DNA of 56,999 nucleotides, taken from assembly GCF_002385225.1 (NCBI RefSeq), contig NZ_DGDC01000042.1, positions 1 through 56,999 of the forward strand. The letters run 5' to 3'. The position numbers and the translations under genes are program-made. This document shows, in pieces, positions 52,222 to 56,999 of this stretch. The stretch is from Psychrobacter sp. UBA3962 (GTDB lineage Bacteria > Pseudomonadota > Gammaproteobacteria > Pseudomonadales > Moraxellaceae). The notes beneath the pieces were generated by a model, which saw only the letters and a program-made list of their open reading frames with translations, made no database searches and was not told the origin of the DNA. The stretch's first letter is position 1; every line of letters begins with the position of its first letter.

Positions 52222-52764
52222 TCAGAGGTTTTTTAATTTGTAGGTCGTGACATTCGTGCCGATCTTCTCGTTCCAGTTTCTTGAAGTGTTTATCTGATAA
52301 CCCTCTTTTCTAAGAGCCGCTACCATATCGGACACACGCTTACGGTTGGCTTTATCAAGATGACCTATGCTCACGTAGTCGAATAAGAGCAAATGGCGCA
52401 GTAAGCCTCTTAATCTTGGTGATACCTTCAAAACTTCTTTAGCTACCCAATCCTTGCGTTGATTAATGCGCTTTGGTGTCATAAAGACACGTCTATTTCG
52501 TGGCTCAGGCTTTTTAAGCGGCTTAACACTGGGTGGTTTAACTGCATAATTACGTGCGCCAATATATTTGTATGCGCTAAGATCATCAGTTGGAATGAAT
52601 CCCAATACAGCCATTCGCTTTGTCACATAGTCTTTGTTTCTAATTGGGTCAAACCTACTTGCAAGTATCTTCTGATCAACCTTCCACGTTTCTCGCTCGC
52701 CGAGATTTAGTCGAATAATGCGGTCAACCTTAGCTTCCAGCGGATGGGTGATTTTCATAGCCAT
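52222..52764 (-). CDS. Hypothetical phage protein, probable DNA-binding
   Basis: A 180-residue very basic protein. The C-terminal 70 residues (LLRHLLLFDYVSIGHLDKAN, RKRVSDMVAALRKEGYQI) have the pattern of a winged helix, and an earlier VDQKILASRFDPIRNKDYV may be a second HTH. The central linker is Pro/Lys-rich (KPPSVKPLKKPEPRNRR). No named family. GGAGAT precedes the start and the CII-like stop overlaps it. Confidence 0.6.
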   Translation of the reverse strand: MAMKITHPLEAKVDRIIRLNLGERETWKVDQKILASRFDPIRNKDYVTKRMAVLGFIPTDDLSAYKYIGARNYAVKPPSVKPLKKPEPRNRRVFMTPKRINQRKDWVAKEVLKVSPRLRGLLRHLLLFDYVSIGHLDKANRKRVSDMVAALRKEGYQINTSRNWNEKIGTNVTTYKLKNL

Positions 52765-53108
52765 TACTTCTTATCTCCACCGCTAAAAATAATGTCGATA
52801 AAATCAGGGCTGTTTACGCTCGTGCGTAGCATTGTTGCCATTGCCTGGGCCATGTCTCTATCACAAAAAACAGCGTCTATATCAACAAGCTTGATGCCTA
52901 AAAACGCACAAATAATCGCAAATAGCTCTAAATCACCCTGTTTATCATCACTGCCAACAAGGCGGCTAATCTTAGCTGTGCTTACGCCTGTAGCCGCAGC
53001 TGTAGCGCATTGCGTCTTGTCTGTAAGCCGCTGTAATAAAAAAGCGTAGTTGTTGCGTGCTATTTCACGCGTGGGGTCTGATAATAAATGTATCGGGGTA
53101 TGGCACAT
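52764..53108 (-). CDS. CII-like transcriptional activator
   Basis: A 114-residue protein following the Cro-like gene by two bases. RNNYAFLLQRLTDKTQCATA followed by AATGVSTAKISRLVGSDDKQ is a helix-turn-helix of CII type, and GDLELFAIICAFLGIKLVDI resembles the lambda CII helix after it. In lambdoid phages CII activates repressor establishment and integrase promoters. No CII box was located. Confidence 0.72.
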   Translation of the reverse strand: MCHTPIHLLSDPTREIARNNYAFLLQRLTDKTQCATAAATGVSTAKISRLVGSDDKQGDLELFAIICAFLGIKLVDIDAVFCDRDMAQAMATMLRTSVNSPDFIDIIFSGGDKK

Positions 53109-53110
53109 AG

Positions 53111-53320
53111 TTAAGCCTCCTCTGGGGCAAATAGGTTGTATTCACTAATATGTTTAACTTCATCAAGGCTTTTAGGCATAAATATTTCTGGATAAGCAAT
53201 TTTTGCATCCTTGGATATGCCTCTTGTTAACCAGTTATGTACGGTGGTGTAGTTATATCCAAGGCTGTTAGATACAGCTTTAACTCCGCCAAGTTTTTGA
53301 ATCAGCTCTTTGTCTTTCAT
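53111..53320 (-). CDS. Cro-like repressor
   Basis: A 69-residue protein from ATG 53320 with GGAGG four bases upstream; the frame is open for 81 codons more, through the operator region and into the repressor gene, which is not coding. The HTH is LGGVKAVSNSLGYNYTTVHN followed by WLTRGISKDA, of the YdaS/Cro type. The recognition helix end resembles that in the CI-like protein (NW-x-T/K-R-G-I/V-SK). It would act on the shared operators in 53321-53456. Confidence 0.85.
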   Translation of the reverse strand: MKDKELIQKLGGVKAVSNSLGYNYTTVHNWLTRGISKDAKIAYPEIFMPKSLDEVKHISEYNLFAPEEA

Positions 53321-53456
53321 GATTCCTCCGAATGAATTTAGATATATTGCAATAATACACACAGTGTGAAATATATTCAAGCTTTTGTTTTCATGGTGTG
53401 CAACATTTAATTCCACACGCCGTGTAAAATATTCATAGACATGATTGAGGTGATAT
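53321..53456. promoter_or_regulatory. Immunity region: PR promoter and repressor operators
   Basis: On the minus strand PR is TTGAAT (53375-53380), 17 bp, TATTAT (53352-53357). Its spacer contains the palindrome CACACAGTGTG (53358-53368). A second palindrome, ACACGCCGTGT (53415-53425), lies near the repressor side and a half-site GTGTG at 53396-53400. Spacing is about 57 bp between palindrome centres. The repressor and Cro-like proteins are the expected ligands. Confidence 0.8.
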
Positions 53457-54146
53457 ATGCACGACAGTATGAAGCGCCTATTGATGGCTGCAGGCACAGA
53501 TAAGAAGTCGAAGATTGCACGCGACTTGAATGTAGGGCCGTCAACAGTAACCAACTGGACCAAAAGAGGTGTCTCTAAAGAAGGGGCATTGGCAGCAGCT
53601 GAGCTCTATAAAACAGATGCAAATTTCCTACTAACTGGAGTAACGCCGGATAGAAGCAAGAAGGATAATTTGGACTGCACAGAAAGTACGATTCCTTCCT
53701 TATATCCAGATGGAGACAATTTCAAAATTCTACCGATGGATAAGATGCGTCGCGTTCCCGTTCTAAACTATGTCCAGGCCGGTGAGTTTTGCGAGTATTT
53801 TGATGATGCTATTGCTGATATGTTTGAAGTCATCATAGGTGATTATCCACCCCATGTTCACTGGGTAATCATTGAAGGCTTGAGCATGACGCCTGACTTC
53901 AATCCAGGTGATCTCATCTTGGTCGACCCAGATACTCAGCCTTCGCCTGGTGATTATGTCGTTGCTAAAAAGGCAGGTGAAAATGCCGTAACGTTTAAAA
54001 AGTGGCGACCACGTGGGTTTGATGATGACGGCGTTGAGTACTGTGAGCTGGTACCTCTAAACCCTGACTTCCCTATCATTGATAGCAGACATACTCCGTT
54101 CACAATTTGCGGTGTCGCTGTTGAGCGTAAACATAAGTTGAGGTAA
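53457..54146 (+). CDS. CI-like repressor with S24 autocleavage domain
   Basis: A 229-residue repressor. The N-terminal HTH is KSKIARDLNVGPSTVTNWTK. The C-terminal LexA/S24 domain has the cleavage site Ala-Gly in LNYVQAGEF (about residue 108), the catalytic Ser in GLSMTPDFNPGD (about residue 144) and Lys in KKAGENAVTFKKW. RecA would trigger self-cleavage and induction. The start ATG follows GAGGTGATAT. The cargo gene after it begins three bases after the stop. Confidence 0.93.
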   Translation: MHDSMKRLLMAAGTDKKSKIARDLNVGPSTVTNWTKRGVSKEGALAAAELYKTDANFLLTGVTPDRSKKDNLDCTESTIPSLYPDGDNFKILPMDKMRRVPVLNYVQAGEFCEYFDDAIADMFEVIIGDYPPHVHWVIIEGLSMTPDFNPGDLILVDPDTQPSPGDYVVAKKAGENAVTFKKWRPRGFDDDGVEYCELVPLNPDFPIIDSRHTPFTICGVAVERKHKLR

Positions 54147-54149
54147 GCA

Positions 54150-54650
54150 ATGATCAAGTTTTTTGTGCTTTTGATCAGTATGGGGGTTAGCTCAGCTAGC
54201 TTTGGCTATTCAGAAATTGATGATGAATTGCTATCTCGCAATTTGGTGGATGATAACTATGTATATACGAATATATCTGGATTAGCTAATTATTTTAGAG
54301 AAAGTGCAAATGAAATTGCTATGTCATTGCCACTTCAACTGAACTCCTATATACAGCTTGAAGGAGTGGCGCTAACGCCCAGATTCGCCCAATATATATA
54401 CAGGTACGCCCCCTCAGTAACAAATGAGGATTTATCGAATGCTAAGAGAGATCTACTAAGCAACGAGAATTTGAATATTATGTGTTCAGAATCTCATTAT
54501 CCTTACAAGTTTAAAACTGCAAATGATTTTGAAACCAGTTTTTTTTATAAAACTTCAACTAATGAAAAAGTTGCTGAAGTAGTCCTTACTAATAAAACTT
54601 GTAGTGATGCAAAAAAAATACAAATAATTTTTGATAAATATTTTTACTAA
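54150..54650 (+). CDS. Secreted protein of unknown function (lysogenic cargo)
   Basis: A 166-residue protein with a signal peptide (MIKFFVLLISMGVSSASFGY, cleavage expected after SFG or nearby) and no membrane helix afterwards. Two cysteines (in IMCSESHYP and NKTCSDAK) may form a disulphide. A ribosome binding site GAGG lies inside the repressor's last codons and the start is three bases after the repressor stop, so it is expressed with the repressor in lysogens. I recognise no family. Cell-surface modification or superinfection exclusion is possible. Confidence 0.7.
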   Translation: MIKFFVLLISMGVSSASFGYSEIDDELLSRNLVDDNYVYTNISGLANYFRESANEIAMSLPLQLNSYIQLEGVALTPRFAQYIYRYAPSVTNEDLSNAKRDLLSNENLNIMCSESHYPYKFKTANDFETSFFYKTSTNEKVAEVVLTNKTCSDAKKIQIIFDKYFY

Positions 54651-54674
54651 AACCAGAAAAGAAAATAGAGAAAA

Positions 54675-54902
54675 ATGACAAAGAAATATTTCAGTATTGT
54701 TTTTGGACTTACAGCCATGATTGGCTGTAGCGACCCCAATAGCAAACCAGAATACGGCGATGAATCGGGATTGCCGAAAAACTGCCGGGCATACATTCAA
54801 GAAAGCGTCAATGCTTGGCGTAATGGCGTTCATAGCACTGAAGATACGATGGATGCTATTGAGCGTAACTGTGGGGTGTATGGGGATTTGTGGGGTGAGT
54901 AA
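54675..54902 (+). CDS. Small lipoprotein (lysogenic cargo)
   Basis: A 75-residue predicted lipoprotein: KKYFSIVFGLTAMIGC is the signal with lipobox MIGC (Cys about residue 18). The mature part (NCRAYIQESVNAWRNGVHST, EDTMDAIERNCGVYGDLW) has two more cysteines. It follows the secreted protein by 24 bases with AGAGAAAAA before the ATG, in the repressor transcript. Small lipoproteins next to repressors can block receptor use or immunise the envelope; that is an inference. Confidence 0.7.
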   Translation: MTKKYFSIVFGLTAMIGCSDPNSKPEYGDESGLPKNCRAYIQESVNAWRNGVHSTEDTMDAIERNCGVYGDLWGE

Positions 54903-55056
54903 TTTGAATCTAATGGACGGCTATATTAATAATTTGAATACAAAACTGCTTGATAAGCATTGTGCAGATATGAAAGTGGCGAGCCATGTGAATGTTTACA
55001 GGGTGGTAGTGCTTATGGGAAGAGTGTTTGTAATAGGTAACTTATATGAACAATAG
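54895..55056 (+). CDS. Possible 53-residue ORF between cargo genes
   Basis: A frame from GTG 54895 (or ATG 54913) to TAG 55056, ending within the first codons of the HipA-like gene. Codon composition is poor and no ribosome binding site is clear. It may be a decayed gene or spacer. It is listed because the 143-bp gap is otherwise empty. Confidence 0.2.
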   Translation: MSNLNLMDGYINNLNTKLLDKHCADMKVASHVNVYRVVVLMGRVFVIGNLYEQ

Positions 55057-55900
55057 AGTTATAAAAATCTTGGATATGAGTGCTTATCGAAATTTTAAGG
55101 GGTGGGTAACTGAAACCAATAATGTAAACCCTGTTTTTGTAGCCAGCTTCGCTCATCCTTTAGAGAATTCGCTTATAGATATGTATGCAAAGCTATATTC
55201 TTTTGTTGGTAATAATAGATCTGTATTTAATGAAATCTTAGGATATTTAATGGCTGATGCTTTGGGACTACCACAGCCAAAACATGCTTGTATAGCTTTA
55301 TTACCCACTGATAAACTTAAAAATAATCTATATTTTAAGCTTGTAGACCCAAACTTAGAAAAAGAAATTTTTAGTTCAGAAGTGTTCCCTGTTTTTTGTA
55401 CTTCTAAAATAAATCCATCTCAAACTGCGCTTCAATATCATGGAATTGCTCAGGCTGTTGCTAAAGAACTTGCAAAGTGGCCTCGGTATAGTGAAGCCTT
55501 AGCTTTGGATAATACTATCTGTCATATAGATAGACATATGAATAACATACTTAGAACAGGAGTTAATAAGTATCATCTAATAGATAATGGTATTCTAATT
55601 GATATTAATGGATGGAGTGTTAATGAACTTAATCCCAACTCCTATTTTATTAATAAGCTTTTAGATATATCCAAACAGCTCATGTCACCTAAACAATACA
55701 ATTCAATCAAACAAGAAGCCGTTATGGCTTGTGATGATCATTATATAGCTTTAGAGAAAATTACAGAGGAGTTAAAGTTTTGGATAAATGCTTTGTATGG
55801 ACAGCATCAAAGTGATTATAATAAGTTTTTAGATTTTTTAGATCAAAGAGCAAATAATGCAACCGGACTTCTTACTTCAAGATTACAGATGTTGATATGA
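55046..55900 (+). CDS. HipA-like kinase-fold protein
   Basis: A 284-residue protein of the HipA-like (HipA_2) type. NRSVFNEILGYLMADALGLP is the N-lobe helix pattern, and ALDNTICHIDRHMNNILRTG then YHLIDNGILIDI match the catalytic loop and metal-binding Asp of HipA kinases (DRH-x-x-N and the DFG equivalent). The characterised HipA of toxin-antitoxin systems phosphorylates GltX, but this family lacks the HipB partner and the HipA N-terminal domain. It is AT-rich compared with the phage genes. AGGTAACTTAT precedes the ATG; its stop overlaps the next start. Confidence 0.8.
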   Translation: MNNRVIKILDMSAYRNFKGWVTETNNVNPVFVASFAHPLENSLIDMYAKLYSFVGNNRSVFNEILGYLMADALGLPQPKHACIALLPTDKLKNNLYFKLVDPNLEKEIFSSEVFPVFCTSKINPSQTALQYHGIAQAVAKELAKWPRYSEALALDNTICHIDRHMNNILRTGVNKYHLIDNGILIDINGWSVNELNPNSYFINKLLDISKQLMSPKQYNSIKQEAVMACDDHYIALEKITEELKFWINALYGQHQSDYNKFLDFLDQRANNATGLLTSRLQMLI

Positions 55901-56814
55901 AAACAGCTTGGGAAAGTCTTATTTTAGAAAGTAATTCCAACTCTAAAGAGCTTATAACTGGAGAGTGGTTTACTGTTCGTTTTATTCCGGATATTGTTGC
56001 TAATGAAGTTTTTAATATTGGGGTAGTTTTTATTGACCAAGATAACCAATTTCATTACAAATTAATTCCAAACGCTAATGCTTTTAGGTGTCTATTTGGA
56101 GAGCGCGGTGAAGCTAACATAAATTTTTTGCTTAGAGTTGTTGATGAGTTTTTAAAAAATAATAGCTACTTCCTTACTCCTTCACCGCATATAAAATATT
56201 CAAATCGTCAAACCGCTCAAGGTACGAGTATCGAAGAAATTTTAAATGATTTGTTTGATTCAATGGTCTCATTAATTTGCAAAAAGAATGAAGATGAAAC
56301 TGAAACAATAAACTCCACAATGAGCACTAAGGACTTAAGAAGAACTGTATTTGGCTTAATGAAGAAAAAATATCCTAAATTTTATAATAAGGCGTTGGTT
56401 GATAAGCCTATAAAAATACGAAATCCTAATACTGATAAGTCTATGATAGTTGATATGCCTATTCATTATTATCACGGTATTAACAATATTAGAGAGGAAT
56501 ACTACGGCACTATAGTTTCTGCTGCATACATCAGTGATGTTCATAGAATCCATAATATTAACTATTTAGGTGTAACTAATGTAATGAATTGCTTAGAACT
56601 TTTAGGTAAAGAAATTAAAGCCGCTTTAATTGTGTATCTTCCCCCAGTAGATGACTTAAAATTCACTGAACAAATACGAGATCAAACTGAGAGAGAACTA
56701 GATAAGTGCTTATATGGCTTGAGACAAATGGAGAAAGAAGGTTATCAGTTAAAGTTAGAGGTAGAAGATTCCACTGAGTCTTGCTTTCACAAGGCTATAG
56801 AGTTCATTAGCTAA
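55897..56814 (+). CDS. DUF3037-like protein coupled to the HipA-like kinase
   Basis: A 305-residue protein whose ATG overlaps the HipA-like stop as ATGA. Residues 20-55 (GEWFTVRFIPDIVANEVFNI, then GVVFIDQDNQ) match the start of DUF3037, a family usually encoded beside HipA-like proteins. The rest (residues 90-300) is helical and charged, longer than typical DUF3037 proteins of about 120 residues, and unfamiliar. It may be a target-sensing partner or an inhibitor of the kinase. Function unknown. Confidence 0.7.
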   Translation: MKTAWESLILESNSNSKELITGEWFTVRFIPDIVANEVFNIGVVFIDQDNQFHYKLIPNANAFRCLFGERGEANINFLLRVVDEFLKNNSYFLTPSPHIKYSNRQTAQGTSIEEILNDLFDSMVSLICKKNEDETETINSTMSTKDLRRTVFGLMKKKYPKFYNKALVDKPIKIRNPNTDKSMIVDMPIHYYHGINNIREEYYGTIVSAAYISDVHRIHNINYLGVTNVMNCLELLGKEIKAALIVYLPPVDDLKFTEQIRDQTERELDKCLYGLRQMEKEGYQLKLEVEDSTESCFHKAIEFIS

Positions 56815-56878
56815 CATTAGCTATTTATTAACCTTAACAACTAATAGTCATTTAAGAATAAACAAAAAACATACGTCT

Positions 56879-56901
56879 ACCGCCTTTCCGGCGGTTTTTT
56901 A
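56879..56901 (+). terminator. Terminator of the lysogenic cargo transcript
   Basis: CCGCC, a 5-base loop, GGCGG and a TTTTTT run, about 65 bases after the last gene. Nothing else is seen in the last 185 bp except the terminal repeat. Confidence 0.9.
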
Positions 56902-56981
56902 TTACCAAAAAAATACCTATCAACTCAAATAAGCCGATAGGTAGCAAAGTACTCTTAAACCACTGTTTTACATCTTACACA

Positions 56982-56996
56982 GTAAGCATCCGACCA
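56982..56996. repeat. Right copy of the window-terminal inverted repeat
   Basis: GTAAGCATCCGACCA, exact reverse complement of positions 5-19. The next bases outward differ between ends (ACC here, TCCC as read at the left end). See the left copy. Confidence 0.5.
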
Positions 56997-56999
56997 ACC

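Larger units (their letters stand above)
26773..56999. mobile_element. P22-like temperate podovirus prophage (right end not seen)
   Basis: Integration is beside tRNA-Leu(CAA). The prophage carries an integrase, a lambda-style immunity region (CI/Cro/CII), O and P replication genes with an origin, a Q antiterminator with PR'-tR', and a late operon in P22 order: TerS, TerL, portal, scaffold, coat, gp4-like, gp10-like, ejection proteins, tail fibre, then lysis genes. A plus-strand lysogenic cargo follows CI. All key frames are open, so it looks intact, but no attR, excisionase, N-like antiterminator or spanin was recognised. It extends at least to the terminator at 56.9 kb. Confidence 0.9.

Noticed and set aside
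53321..53563. N-terminal extension of the Cro-like frame to 150 residues
   Set aside because: The extra 81 codons run through the promoter and operators and into the repressor gene, and GGAGG sits right before ATG 53320.
55046..55900. Classical HipBA toxin-antitoxin
   Set aside because: No HipB-type small HTH gene precedes the kinase, and the HipA N-terminal domain is missing.

Overview
The window reads as a Moraxellaceae chromosome fragment, most likely Psychrobacter. The evidence is the moderate-to-low GC, the gene order ndk-rlmN-pilF-rodZ-ispG-hisS-yfgM-bamB (pilF inside this cluster is usual for gammaproteobacteria with type IV pili), a FabR-type regulator, and the general style of the proteins. 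The genus is an inference from gene content; no ribosomal marker is present.

Layout. 1-26.7 kb is core chromosome: a truncated DUF1294 membrane protein, an FAD-dependent oxidoreductase, a LOG-family phosphoribohydrolase, an ExoX-like exonuclease, a DUF1853 protein, one complete IS5-family insertion with 21-bp perfect inverted repeats, then the long minus-strand housekeeping cluster from ndk to bamB. A plus-strand block follows (glutamate-synthase-like FMN protein, NAGPA-type lipoprotein, ychF, dGTPase, fabR), then a TetR regulator with its own palindromic operator candidate, tatD, trmO, fpr and a tRNA-Leu(CAA).

From the tRNA-Leu 3' end to the right edge (about 30 kb) lies a temperate podovirus-like prophage with a P22-style virion and lambda-style control. 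Its integrase sits next to the tRNA. All lytic genes are on the minus strand and read, in transcription order: Cro-like, CII-like, unknowns, O-like replication protein carrying an iteron plus AT-rich origin, P-like loader, methyltransferase, DUF1064 nuclease-like protein, Q-like antiterminator, a PR'-tR' late promoter/terminator pair, TerS, TerL, portal, scaffold, coat, gp4-like and gp10-like tail factors, a set of DNA-ejection proteins, tail fibre, SGNH hydrolase, holin candidate and GH108 endolysin. The CI-like S24 repressor reads the other way and is followed by a plus-strand lysogenic cargo: a secreted protein, a small lipoprotein and a translationally coupled pair, a HipA-like kinase and a protein with a DUF3037-like start. 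That AT-rich pair is the best candidate in the window for a little-described system (defence, superinfection exclusion or toxin regulation).

Several genes below 60 codons are supported by strong ribosome binding sites and stop/start overlaps: a 55-aa membrane protein, and 58-aa and 50-aa early proteins. No second copy of the tRNA 3' end is seen, so attR lies beyond the window or is lost. The two window ends carry the same 15-nt sequence in inverted orientation, beginning GTAAGC as IS66-family ends do, which suggests the sequence is bounded by copies of one insertion element.
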